From Lichtheimia corymbifera B2541 (taxonomy: Eukaryota > Mucoromycota > Mucoromycetes > Mucorales > Lichtheimiaceae): 64,000 nt of DNA. Every line of letters starts with the position of its first letter. Within the stretch, counting starts at the first letter, position 1. Location: assembly GCA_000697475.1 (NCBI GenBank), contig JNEU01001031.1, positions 62,001 to 126,000 on the forward strand. The letters run 5' to 3'. The position numbers were made by a program, and so were the translations under genes. The notes beneath the pieces are model-generated. The model searched no databases, had not been told where the DNA came from, and saw only the letters and a list, made by a program, of their open reading frames with translations. This document shows, one piece after another, positions 19,095 through 31,026 of this stretch.

Positions 19095-21967
19095 TTATTG
19101 TGAAGCAGCAACGCTCTTTGACTGTGGCTCTGTAAACGCATCTACATCTTCTGGTATCTTATCGGTGGTCGGTTTGCCTGTTCGGCGAGCATAACGCATC
19201 AAAGTCACCATGGCCGCAGGAGTGATGCCTTCTATCCGCTTTGCAGCACCCTATTATCATCGATTAGATCAAGTACATTTTGCAAATGATGGATGCTACT
19301 CACCAAAGTTTCTGGTCGCACCATACTAAGCTTGTGTCTCACTTCATGGGATAATTGGGTCATTCTACATGTATCCTTGTGAATACCTCTATGCCTCACT
19401 TTCCAGTCTTCATACACTTACGACGAATAATCCAAATTTATGTCCAGCTTGAGATTTTCATCACGTTTCAGAGCGGCTACTTCGGCTGTTTGACGTTTCA
19501 AATACGGTTTATAGCGTCCTGGTATAAACATATCAGTCAAATGATCCATCATCACAGTGAAATGCATTTCGATATACCTTCAATTATTACACGCTCTTGG
19601 AGTCGCGGATCAAGGTGCTTCAAAGAGGGGATGGTGTCATATAGCTGTTGTAGATTGACATTGGGGTTGATCAAGAGCTCCATAGCACTGTATAATGCGT
19701 TTGGTGAGTAAAATCGTTGATCGTAAATAAGCTGTCTTACCTCTTTAGTGCACCATTATCGTTTGCTCGTGAATTATTTAGAGTGACACCTTGCTTGGCC
19801 CATGCTTTCGGTGACATGCGTACTTGTTCTGCTTCCTCAATGGCTGACTCGAGAGCAGCTGCATCACTGGTAAACTTTTCCCATCGCTTGCTAGAAACAA
19901 CACCCGCCTCGTATCCTTTTCATAATGTTAGCCACACACAAAATCGCTTTCCAAATGATCCCTCAATATATACGAACCTTTGTGAGTCAGTCTTAAATCC
20001 GCATTATCGGAACGAAGCAAGAGTCGATATTCTGAGCGTGATGTAAATACACGATAAGGCTCTTCCACACCCTTAGTGATAAGGTCGTCAATGAGCACAC
20101 CAATATATGCATCCGAGCGATCAAGAATGAAAGGTTGTTTTCCCAAAGCGTGTAGACCTGCATTGATGCCAGCAACAACGCCTTGTGCTGCCGCTTCTTC
20201 ATAGCCAGTGGTACCATTGATTTGTCCAGCGAGGAATAGACCACCGATACGCTTGGTTTCAAGTGTTGAGCGCAATTCTCGTGGATCCACATAGTCGTAT
20301 TCAACACCATAGCCTATAAATCAAACGATTGAGTACCATGTTAACATGTTCGATTATTGGTCGTTTACCTGGTTGAACCATGTCTACGTTCTCAAGGCCA
20401 GCAACCATCCTCAGAAATTTGAGCTGAATATCTTCAGGCATGGTGTTGGAGATGCCATTGGGGTATACGAGATGCGTATCAAAACCTTCTGGTTCAAGCC
20501 AAATGGTGTGTCCCTGCTTGTCCCGGAATCGTTTGATCTTGCTTTCCAGAGATGGACAGTACCTACCAAAATCATATCCATCAGCCTCATTGATCCATCG
20601 CTGTATCTGAAAGAATTACCTAGGTCCCTTGATTGTCTCCCGGATGTGGACGCTCATATGAAAATGATCTTCGATGTATTGATGCACTTTTGGATTTGTC
20701 CTTGTTTGGTGACAAAGAATTTGTTGATCCTATAGAGGTACATACTGAGTACAACACTCCCGATATTTTACCCCTTGTTTTTTACTTACTGCATATGGTA
20801 CGGTGTGATGTAAGAATGAAAATGGTGAAGGTGGATCATCACCCCGTTGCTCTTCCAATCCTTGATAGTTGATCGTTCGTCCATCCAACCTTGGTGGTGT
20901 TCCTGACAATGAAAACGCGTAAGTTTTCATTTGATTTGATCAATGTATGGTCATCAACGCACCTGTCTTTAATCTCGCCAACTTGAATCCAGCTTGTCGT
21001 AAAGAATTGGATAACCCGATGGAAGGATTTTCACCCATACGCCCAGCTGGCCAGACTTTGAGTCCCAAGTGGATCTCACCTCCCAGAAAAGTGCCAGTTG
21101 TGATCACAATATTAGGTGCTCTGATTATTTGTCCATTGTCTAAAAGATATTTGTTGATGTCAATAAAAAAGATGTCATTGTATTCATGCACACACGCATA
21201 CGACTCCTTGCCACCCTTCCATGTGTTTCATTATTCGAGTCTTACCTAGCTTGATGCCTTGTACAGCAGCAAGAGCACCTTTCTCCTGAATAGATTGATG
21301 TTCTTTGTCTGTGTCTCCTTTTGTCATGACCAAATCAGCCACGCTACCAGCCTTGATAGTGAGATTGGGATATGTCTTGAGATAATCTTGAAGATGACGC
21401 TTGTACAGCTTTCTATCAATTTGAGCTCTCGGACCCTAAAATGGGTGCTCAATGTCAGCGCTGACAACATACACACACACACACACTCAATAAACTTACA
21501 TAGACAGCAGGCCCCTTGGACCGATTGAGCACTTTGAATTGAACCCCGGAAAGATCTTTGGATATTTGTTAGTCAATACAAAAGGGAAAAAACGAAGAAC
21601 AAATTATGCAAATAAATAGGTACCAGATATACGGCCACAAACACCATCCAAAGCATCCACCTCTCGAACAAGCACTCCTTTGCCTACACCACCAAACGAA
21701 GGATTACAAGACATCTCGCCTATGCAGTTTTATGAGATATAAACGTTCGTTCGACCAACTCTTTGTTGTCCATTTACCGATCGTGTCTGTGTTTTGTGTA
21801 ATGAGAAGTGTCCGTGCACCGACTCTGGCAGCAGCTGTACAAGCTTCGGTACCAGCATGACCGCCACCAATAACAATGACATCAAAGTCATGTGTTGGAG
21901 AAGCTGCTTTTGTTGCTATTGATCGAGCGTACTGGCGTCGTGTCAACAATCGGATCGATCGGTGCAT
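19095..21967 (-). CDS. MTO1: Mitochondrial tRNA wobble-uridine modification enzyme MTO1 (GidA family)
   Basis: An FAD enzyme that, with the GTPase MSS1, installs the carboxymethylaminomethyl-type group at U34 of mitochondrial tRNAs. The protein begins [16 protein letters not shown], a basic mitochondrial presequence. The FAD-binding [14 protein letters not shown] follows at about residues 30-43, then [15 protein letters not shown] and [19 protein letters not shown], and later [53 protein letters not shown] and [20 protein letters not shown]. The C-terminus around [20 protein letters not shown] ends at 19095. About ten short introns interrupt it; not every junction was fixed. It is divergently transcribed from the GNAT-like gene 134 bp away. 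Confidence 0.93.
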
Positions 21968-22101
21968 GAGAGAGTGAGAGCAAGGAGCGGGGAAAGGAAG
22001 GAGTCACGGTGACACCTCGTGTAGCAAGTGCAGGTGTGTGGGAGCCTGCTGCTGTTGTGACATTATCTTTCTTGGCGAATACTACTTCTCCTTTATTCAA
22101 C
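21968..22101. promoter_or_regulatory. Compact divergent promoter, MTO1 / GNAT-like gene
   Basis: Only 134 bp separate the two start codons, so the genes must share or overlap their promoters. No clear TATA box was seen. Confidence 0.5.
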
Positions 22102-22668
22102 ATGAAGTGCAGCATTCGTGAATACCAGCCGAGCGATCAGGATGCAGTGCGCAAACTCTACCTTGAACAAAGCCAACGGACTGAACGACAACGCGTAGTC
22201 AGCAGTGTTATTCGGCATTCGACAGCACGACGTTCTTGGCAAGCCGGCATTGTTGGTATTCTAAGCCTACAATTGACGCCCATGTTGACCCATCGAGCAG
22301 CAGTGATTGCTATGGCGTTATGGAGTGCAGGGATAGGATTGACATGGTTCTTTTGGATACGAGAACGAGATCGACGACGAGCCTTTGAAGAGAGTCGACG
22401 AATAGCGAATCATTTAGCGACCCTCCATGAGCAACAAGAAGGCTACAGCAAAGTATGGGTGATGCAAGACAATACTCAGGGACTCGTTGGAGCAGTAGGA
22501 CTTGAATACGTCTATGAAGAGGGCGAGGGGAGGATATGGAATCTGACAGGTGTCGAGTCGCGAATCCAACTGGCTCTGGTTCAGAAAGTGATCCAATTTG
22601 CCCGACAAAGTGATATCTCTGTGCTTGTCGAGATGAAGCAAAGCATCCCCGAGACAGTCAGCTCTTGA
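22102..22668 (+). CDS. GNAT-like (NAT8-type) membrane protein, possibly degraded
   Basis: An ORF of 188 residues from the ATG at 22102 (MKCSIREYQPSDQDAVRKLY), the usual opening of a GNAT fold. The frame is open further upstream into the promoter, but this start fits the family. A hydrophobic double segment (about residues 55-95, including AVIAMALWSAGIGLTWFFWI) matches NAT8-like acetyltransferases with an inserted membrane anchor. The core follows with LVGAVGLEYVYEEG and LALVQKVIQFARQ. The acetyl-CoA loop (normally Q/R-x-x-G-x-G/A) reads ESRIQLAL, without glycines. The frame stops at IPETVSS, before the expected last strand. A neighbouring frame reads LLVHLQRAGYLLFDD just downstream and looks like the missing end. 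It may be inactive or frameshifted. Confidence 0.55.
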   Translation: MKCSIREYQPSDQDAVRKLYLEQSQRTERQRVVSSVIRHSTARRSWQAGIVGILSLQLTPMLTHRAAVIAMALWSAGIGLTWFFWIRERDRRRAFEESRRIANHLATLHEQQEGYSKVWVMQDNTQGLVGAVGLEYVYEEGEGRIWNLTGVESRIQLALVQKVIQFARQSDISVLVEMKQSIPETVSS

Positions 22669-22871
22669 ACCATCTTCTAGTTCATTTACAAAGGGCGGGC
22701 TATTTATTGTTTGATGACACTTGCATCCAACCTTGTTTTTATTTGTCTTTTATCAACAATCATTTTACACTTACATCACTTTGTCCTTCTTTCTCATCCT
22801 CCCATCATCCCATCATCCTTCCTCTATCTCTCTATCTCTCTCTCTCTCTTCCCTCTCTCGGTCTCTTTCTC

Positions 22872-24075
22872 ATGTCAACAAGTCCTTCCTTTATTCAGCA
22901 TCATCATCCATTACATCATTTGTTTTCTCCAACTACCCTCAAGCATGATCTCTCTTATGTCGACAAGACTTATTATCCATCCACCAACAACAGTAACAAC
23001 AACAGCACTCACCCCGCATCATCCGCAAGTCACCATAACAACAACAACAACAACAACGGCGACAGCGGTAATGATGATGATTCAAAGATCATGATGGCCA
23101 ATGAAAAGACGCAACTCTCAATTACTCGAATGCATGATTTGGTGTTCAATCGTGCTCTCGGTATGATAAGTACGGTTTCTCGACTGGATTTGTAAGTAGA
23201 CTACTTTTGCACATGTGGATATCGTTTGACAAGTGCTCTATTGTAGGCAGAATGTGGGGTTATTCTCGCTTCCCGAGCAAATAGCGACCCTGAGTAGATT
23301 GACGGTACTTGATCTTTCACACAATTGCCTCGAAACACTTCCAACTGCACTCAAGCATCTCAAACATCTACGTCAACTGAATGTCGCTCATAATCGATTG
23401 CATCATACGCCTGATATCCTCGCCAATCTCCACAAGTTGACATGGTTGGATCTTTCTCACAACTCCTTTCGTGACTTGACTTCAGATCTATCACGCTTAG
23501 AACGCCTGACATGGTTGGATTTGTCGCATTGTACACGTCTCGACGCTATTCCTGCCGAATTGTTAAGCTTGCCTCATGTTACCATCAAAACGGAAGGCTG
23601 CTCAAGGATGCAACGTCGTATAAGCAAATTCCAGCATTCTCTGGCACACAATCCCCCAAGTCTAGTAGAAATATGTGCTCGACATGTCAAGAAACAACAA
23701 CAACAACAGCAGCAGCATCCAACGCTGGCGACAAATCGAGGCAACAAATCACGATTACAGTTGCTATTACGACTACGTCAACGATTATCATCCAGCACCA
23801 GACGATTAGGGAAATCAAAAGGGGAAATGGAACAACAACAACAACAACCATCACAGGATTATTCAATGATGCCTGCTCATTTATCACAATACCTAAGCAG
23901 AGACAAGGCGTGCTTTTACTGTGGAGGACCCTACTTTGACAGCCCTGTTATTCGATATCGCATCATTCTTCATCAGGATGGAAACTATATCCCCGTTAAA
24001 TACAATCTATGTGCAGCCCATTGGAGTAGCGATACGGATCGTGTATTGGCCCTATTTTCTCACCAATCCTTGTAA
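22872..24075 (+). CDS. Leucine-rich repeat protein with a Cys/His-rich C-terminus
   Basis: Two exons, 22872-23191 and 23247-24075, join in phase (55-bp intron) to give 382 residues. A low-complexity N-terminus (His, Asn, Ser) precedes about five leucine-rich repeats at residues of about 105-215, for example LTVLDLSHNCLETLP and LTWLDLSHNSFRDL. After a Gln-rich linker comes a C-terminal domain with CFYCGGPYF and, about 30 residues on, LCAAHW. The C-x2-C...C-x3-H spacing could bind zinc. This looks like the fungal cytosolic LRR proteins of unknown role, with protein-protein binding inferred. The start is the first ATG of the frame. Confidence 0.75.
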
Positions 24076-25313
24076 GGAGTAATCATATTATACCAATTAT
24101 TAATATAGCGAGTGCGCATAATAAAAGACATATTGGAAGAGAGATCCACTTTATTACCACGACATGCAGATTAGATCCAGCATCTCGGTCGCGTAGATCT
24201 GGAATATAAAATCCAGGCTGCTGGTCATAATCGTCTTTTTTTGTATATCAGGACACACCACATGATCAGCACTCCTTTAAGGCTCGGTCCCACCCAGAGA
24301 TTTGGACAAGTGAAAGTGTAGCCGAATAAACAATAACCCCGCATATTCGATGGTTTTTGTGATCAGCATGATGATAAGACCTTTTTTGGGGCGAAGGGTC
24401 GATTTACGATAGCAGGTTAGCAGTACTTTAAGCTTATCACCTTTTCTATAATGTCCAAGGTGATGTGCGTGTGTGTGTGTGTGTGGATATGTGTTGGTGA
24501 CTCTATGATTACACAAAACTCTAGATAAAGGTGTAACGCATTGACCCAAGAGAGGCAAGATGTCAATAGACTTAAGAAGAGGGTTGGGTGTTTGGCTACA
24601 CACACAATGACATGACTGCGCCATATTATACGGGCTATAACCAACGCAGCAGCAAAGTCAAAAAGTGGACACACCACTCTTTTCCGATCTTTCTTGATTG
24701 GGTATGTGAACAACTCGCACATAAAAGGGAATGAAATGCTAGTTCATCACGCGCTCTGCTTTTAATGGCAAAACCACCTTGGGGTTTGTTTTGTGTTTAC
24801 TGTTACAGAATGGAATCCACACTTTTTTCCGGTGCACGGGCCTGCGGACCTTTTTAGCTGTCCCGTGTCATCACTCGAGTACAAGAAAAAAGAGAAAGAC
24901 TTTAGGTTATGTATCACGGTTACACAAGGTAAGCCATTTTTATCTGTACAGTGCTAGCAGGAAAAACAAAGAGTATGGTACAATGAGTGTGTCAAGCAAT
25001 AGACAAAAAAAGACGAGGGGGAAAAGAATCTACACTACGGGGAGAGAAGAAAACTTATGTATAAAGGAATTGGGTGGTGGAGATGGTGTGGTGGAGTAGC
25101 ATCATATTATAGCCATAGAGAAGATGTTGCATGGTACAAACAAAACAAAACATAAGGGCATCATGTATGCCAAAAACAGAAAGACAAAGGAAAAAAGCAA
25201 ACATACATAAGGTGCGTTGGAGAGTGAAAGAAAGAAGTCGTGTACGCGAAAACGAGAGAGAGCGTTTGAGAGAGAGAGAGAGGTGATAGAGAAAGAAATA
25301 AAAGAGAGAAGGC
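24076..25313. other. Convergent intergenic region, LRR gene to CSL gene
   Basis: About 1.2 kb with AT-rich stretches, a (GT)n tract near 24468-24484 and a (GA)n tract near 25256-25283. No coding frame with family features was found. It probably holds two 3' untranslated regions. Confidence 0.4.
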
Positions 25314-28300
25314 TTAAAAGGTGTAAAACTTGCCAGTGCGATAAACAACGCCATCGCCACGAACAAGAAGGATGGGCAACTTGCGGGAACCATTTTCTTC
25401 ATCCACAGTGATAACAGGGCTGCGAACAAGTTCACTGAGATCAGGGATGGAGCAAGAAATGGATTCACGAGAACGATAGTCAGTGCGAGGACATTTTACG
25501 TCGCCAAACCATACAGCCAAATCACGAGTGAGATTCTCGCCACTAATGGAAAGTGAATCGCCGCCAGCGGCTGATGATGGTGGGATATGAGAAATCACAG
25601 GGAATGGAGTGATAGGCGATGCTGCTGCTGCTGCCGCCGATGGTGGTATGCTTGTGTTTGTGAATGGTGAATTGAAGGTGGCATCACTGGTAGCGTCAAG
25701 CATAGGAGGGGGTGTCCAAAAAGTGTATGTAGCACAATCGGTGCCAACGATGGTCCATACAGCTGCATCAGAAACATCTTCGGTCCAACAAGCACCATCC
25801 GAAAGATTGCTGTTACTATCGGTACTACCACGACGATCAAGTAATGCACTTGTTGATCCACGTCTATGGTGCAAAGCAGGCACATCATTAAGAGAGTTGA
25901 CACGACGACGATGCTGAGACATGTTTTGCAACTTGGCAGGCAACGACATGGGCTTGACCACATCGCATGATACGCGCCGTTTACGCACCACTTTTCCGCC
26001 ACGATCACTTTCTCTGGCCACCATAAAGTCACCATTGTTACCCATCATTTGGCCCATCATCCAATCCTTGGCTGCTGCAGGATTTCGTTGTGACACAAAC
26101 ATGCGTTGGGTAGTTGTCTTGTGCATACCAACCACATCATTGAGACATGCAAGATAGGTGATAGGTTGACATGATTGTGGTAGTGTCCATTCACTAGCCA
26201 TAGCAGAAGGATCCATAGTGTGTGGATGGAAACCAGCCTTGTTGCTGTGAGCAATGGAGGGATCTTGAACAATTTGGAAAGCAATCTTGTGGAGTTGGGA
26301 AACAGGATCACCCAAAGCTTCGTCGCCACATTCACCACCAGTAGTACCAGAAAGATCATCAAGATGGTTACCGCCAAGCACCATGGAACCCTTGTCCACC
26401 TTACGAATAACCATGACAGGGCTAACAAGACCAGTGGAAACGCATTGCAAAACGACAGCTTGGTTATAATGAATAGCGAGTGGGTGTTGTGCAGGATCCG
26501 TTTGCAAAGCAATAGCAGGTGGTGGTGGATAATTGGGATTGTTTGGATGATGCTTGCGAGAGGTGGTTGCCGTCATATCAGGTGCACGAGATGTATCCAC
26601 AATCCAAATCACAAATGGATCCCAAGACCCAGTACGTGCCACAAAGCATGTTCCATTGCCTGGTGTTGCGCCTTTGCCACCTTGTTGCTGCTCGCTAGTA
26701 GACACGCCCAAATATTTTGTCGACACCGTTTGAGAACGGATGCGGTTGAATAGCGAAATTGTGGTGCCATGATGAATACACACTAGTAATAAAAATGTCA
26801 GCATGGTTTCTTTTTTTTTATCCTACCCACAGCCGGCCCCCAAAAGACTTACATTCCATATTTTTCACGCTTTGTCTTTTCTTGCTAGGCTTGCTAATGA
26901 CCTTGATGCCTTTGGAAGCAAGGGTGCCAAGCTGCAAACCATTACCGAGTTGCATTTTGACGAGGACCTCAACACGCTTACGCTTTTCGTCAGCATCGTT
27001 AATGTGCAGATGTTTTGATACACATTTTCCCGACAAGGTTGTGTCACTCGACATGGCTGCATTGCTTGCTGCTGACGCTGCTGATGAAGCATCCAAAATA
27101 GAGCCGTTGGGAGCATGCCATTCCACCACACCCGATTGGCTTGTTGTCTCGCCTGAAATATGTACAGTCAACTTTGGTGGGTTCAGTGTTGTGCTGGTAG
27201 CATTGCTATGGTGATGCAAAAAGCTGTTGTCCTTGTCATTGCCTACGGCAGAAGGGTCACTTGTCCACCATGATGCACCCGATAAAACAGTAGTAGGAGG
27301 TGGGCACAAGAATCTGTTGTTTTGTTGTTGTCGTGCATGAGTCACGCATATTTCCTCAATACATGTAATGGGGTTTACTCTTTACCTTTTCTCAGTGCCA
27401 TAGCTCTTTTGTGCAACTTTGCTGGTCAAAATCATCACAGTGCGTTCACCCGAGCCTGCTGGATTGTTGCTCATCAAGTATTGTTGAATATGGGGCTTGA
27501 GTACCGAAGCTGTGTTGGCACCTTGCAACATGCGTGCAGTCACTAAGCTGCTCTTGGATGCACGGAATCGTTGCTGCTGCTCAGCAGTCCAAGTTGCCAT
27601 GGTGGCCACATTTTGACGATCAATAGCCATCTCTTCGTCTTCCTCTGGAATCGTAGCATGTTGAAGTTGAGGTTGCTTGAATCCATTGTCGTATCCATTA
27701 CCATACCCAGGTTGCATTGGGGTGATAGGTGGTGATGGGGATGATGAAGACATGGTCGATGTGTTGGAAGGTGAACCAGGTGGTGATCGCATACAGCTGC
27801 GTTGTGGTTGCTTTTGGTGGTAAACAGGCTCTTGATGATGCTGTTGTTGATGATTCATCATCCAAGGTGTAACACCAGCTTGCATATCATTATTGGAAAT
27901 GGCTGATGGTGCAATGGTAGCTTCAGTAGTAGCGTGCGTGGTGACGGCATGGTGCTGTAACAAAAAGTCATGATGATTGGATGATGCAGGTGCTGATGAG
28001 GAAATTGGCATCATTGGCTGCTGTTGTTGATCTGGAGTGGACGTGAGCGGCATTGGTGGTGTAAATGATGCATTTGGATCACCCGATAACAGAAACGAAG
28101 TATTCTTGTCTTCATCCGAATACAACGCCTCAAGAAAACCAGGCGAGAAAAATGCTGGTGTGCTAGGTGATGCTACACCTGTTGACTCATGCTGCATTGG
28201 AAGCGATGTCTCAAGACGCAAAGATGCTGTTCGCTTGTGTGTAGCTTGTGGCATGGCAGGATCCGAAACACCTGAAGTCGTCACTGTATCGGTGCTTGTA

Positions 28301-28800
28301 CCACTTGATGTTGAAGGTGAGCACGATGATGGCATAGCCAACAACCGTTGCATCTCATTGTCAAAATGCTGCATGTCAAATGTATTGCGTGTTGCGTCAA
28401 AAGAATGAAAATCAAGTTCACCAACAGCAACTGAGTGACGACGAGAAGCGGAACCAGAGGTTGGCAAGTGAGTGGTTGTGGTGTCAAAATTATAAAAGTC
28501 AAATGAGTGGTCAAATTGATTTGCACCATGTGCTGCAAACATGGCATCCAAGTTGTTCAAATCCAGAGCTTGTGCTGATGATGATGTTGCGGTAGTAAAT
28601 GTTGTTGTATCCACTGCCATAGCATCACCATGTTGATGTTGCATTCCAAGGGTAGTCGCTGGTGAGCTTGGTGATGAGCATACATAATCTGACCACAGCG
28701 ATGATGTTTTCGCAGTCGCATCCGAGGCATAGTCCTGCTTCCTCTTTCGCGACATAGGCTTCTCAGCATTGAATGTCGATGTTTCAACGGAAGCAGCCAT
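25314..28800 (-). CDS. CSL-family transcription factor (CBF1/RBP-J/Su(H)/Lag-1 type)
   Basis: A sequence-specific DNA-binding nuclear protein; the CSL family binds GTGGGAA-type sites, and in animals acts in Notch signalling. Three exons fit in phase: 28800-27386, 27313-26853 and 26782-25314, giving 1114 residues. The first 440 residues are low-complexity (Ser, Gln, His, Met). The Rel-like N-terminal domain starts near 455 with VMILTSKVAQKSYGTEKRF and LCPPP. The beta-trefoil domain follows with TTISLFNRIRSQTVSTKYLG and VLQCVSTGLVSPVMVIRKVD. The C-terminal Ig-like domain holds WTIVGTDCATYTFW and ENLTRDLAVWFGDVKCPRTD. The conserved region is stretched by Ser- and Gly-rich inserts, as in fungal CSL proteins. 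Orthology to the class 1 or class 2 fungal group is not decided here. Confidence 0.9.
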
Positions 28801-31026
28801 GAATATATGAGTGTTATGTATTTGTTAAACAAGGAGAATCGCCAGCGATGTGGAGAAAAGAGTAACAAGAAGAGAAAAAGCGGGGAAAACAGCATCCACG
28901 CAAAGGCCTTTTTAAACAAGGTGGGTTACACAAGCGTTGCCACTAGCGGTGGAAGGTTTGGGATACCGCCGGTACAAATGATTGAGCGACCCCACATTGT
29001 AGTTAACCAATCACAGCATCACCCACCTAGTTGTATAGTACTTTTTGCTGCTGGATGGCAACCGGTTCTTCTTGTCCCTTTACTCCTCCCCCCCACCTTT
29101 TCTTTCCAAATGAGACACACATGATCCAAACGAGTAAAACATGCATTGCAGCATCTCCCTTTGAATACTTTCTCCTTTATACCATCACCTGCGCCAAAAA
29201 TTAGGCGGGCACAACTTGTGATAATGGGCCAACCTTATTGCAATGCAACGAGCTCACATGACGCACCCCCCTTCTCAGCTGACGGCCTCAATCGCAAGGT
29301 CAAGCCGAGTGGTAGCACAGCCTCAACAGCGATGCATTTGGAAAGGAAATGTGAAACAGCAACTCGATGGTAGCACAAATCATCTTTTGCAAAGCGAACT
29401 CTTTGCTATCGAGCCTATCGCCGCTGATTGCTGCTGGTGGATCGACATTGGTGATGATATGCTAGATACGTTCCTCGCTTTCTTGTTTATCCGATAAAGC
29501 GCCCATTTTGTGTGTGTATCCTTTGGTCAGATGTCGCAACTTGACACTCCCCCATCCTTCCTATCCGTAGAACAAACATGTCACATGCTACTATCTTTAG
29601 CTTCTTCTCTCCTTGTTCATTTTCTTCTGTCTCCTTCATGTTGATGCAATAATACCCATTCATACTTGCCCAAAACCACTGTATGAAACCGATAAATGGC
29701 GCCGCTTTAACCAATGGTCCATAGCAGCTACCTTTAATGGACACTAGATTGTGTATGAGCGCACCAACGTAAAGCGTCATGTCGTCATTGTGCCCATATC
29801 CGGTCCTCACAACCGCGCCCTTTTTTTTGTTGACATGCACCATTGACATATACATATATCATCCTGATATGCATACGCTTATAGAGTATATCTACAATAG
29901 ATGTTGTAGGGGATAAAACAACAAGTAGATGTGGGTGTCCATTCGTTTGTTCAGTCATCCATATATTTGTGCATGAAAACAACAGAGCATGCCACACACA
30001 AAAAAAAAGTGTTTCAACTGCTGCAAACATAAGGTGCTTTATCTCTTATTCGGCACGATCACATCAACAACGCCTACATTGCTTTGAACAGGCTTTCTTT
30101 TGGTTTGTACATGTATACCACCACACCACATCATGCTGAGTAACATCTTGTCCCTCCCTACATCTCCCCCTTACTCTCCTTTTGTGTCACCAAACGACGC
30201 TTTTTCTGTTCCAAGTTCCATAATGGAAAAGGTGCAAATCACTCACTATACATTGTAATGGATGAGAATGATGCGGTGAATAAAAGATGGTGTTTGAGTG
30301 AGACCATGATGCTACAAGGAAAATGTTTGTTGGGGACAAGGGGTGTGTGTGTGCGCGCAAAGCAAACTCTATACGTTGGTGGATGAGCCATCATCGATAA
30401 TAATAATACCTCTTTACGTCATTTCACCTTGCATTCTTTTGCATATCGGCGGGTCAGGTACCCACCCTGGGCCGCAACTCGCACATGTCCATACATATTG
30501 TTTCCATGTGGCGTGAACGTACGTACACGTGCGAGAATGTATCATAAAGGGGGGGAGAACAAACGCTGCTGTGCGGGCAAACAAAAAAGAAGACCCTGTT
30601 CGTTAGGATTAATAACGGATATTATTATGCTTCGACTTTCAAGGGGGGGATTATAGTCCATATGCAGATAGCCCGCGTAAAACTGGCTTGATGTGCAGCA
30701 GCATATGTGCAATTCCCGCCCAAATATTACAACGATGATATGCACAAGCTAAAATGGTGATGATCCATCATTCTGATTTGGATATATATCAAGATGGACC
30801 CACACTCAATAGAAGAACGAGGCATTGGATTTACTGATCGTAGCACATTGACTCATCAATGGCAAATAAAGAGCATGCTACACGAGAGGTGTGTGGTATA
30901 TCCATATAACAGGGCATTGTAGATCTAATACTTGAATCGAGCTAAACTGCGATAGGCAAGTGAGCCTTAAATCAGGTTGCCGTTAAAAGTATGCAAGTCA
31001 ATCATAACCTATCAACGCCAATATCT
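28801..31026. other. Long gene-poor region upstream of the CSL gene
   Basis: About 2.2 kb. No frame shows recognisable protein features. A minus frame at 29487-29855 (122 codons) was judged chance. G-runs occur near 30550, 30645 and 31110. It probably includes the CSL promoter and long leader, with the 3' region of the peroxiredoxin relic at its right end. Confidence 0.4.

Noticed and set aside
29487..29855. 122-codon minus-strand ORF
   Set aside because: No family features, no codon-use signal, no splice context; read as chance.
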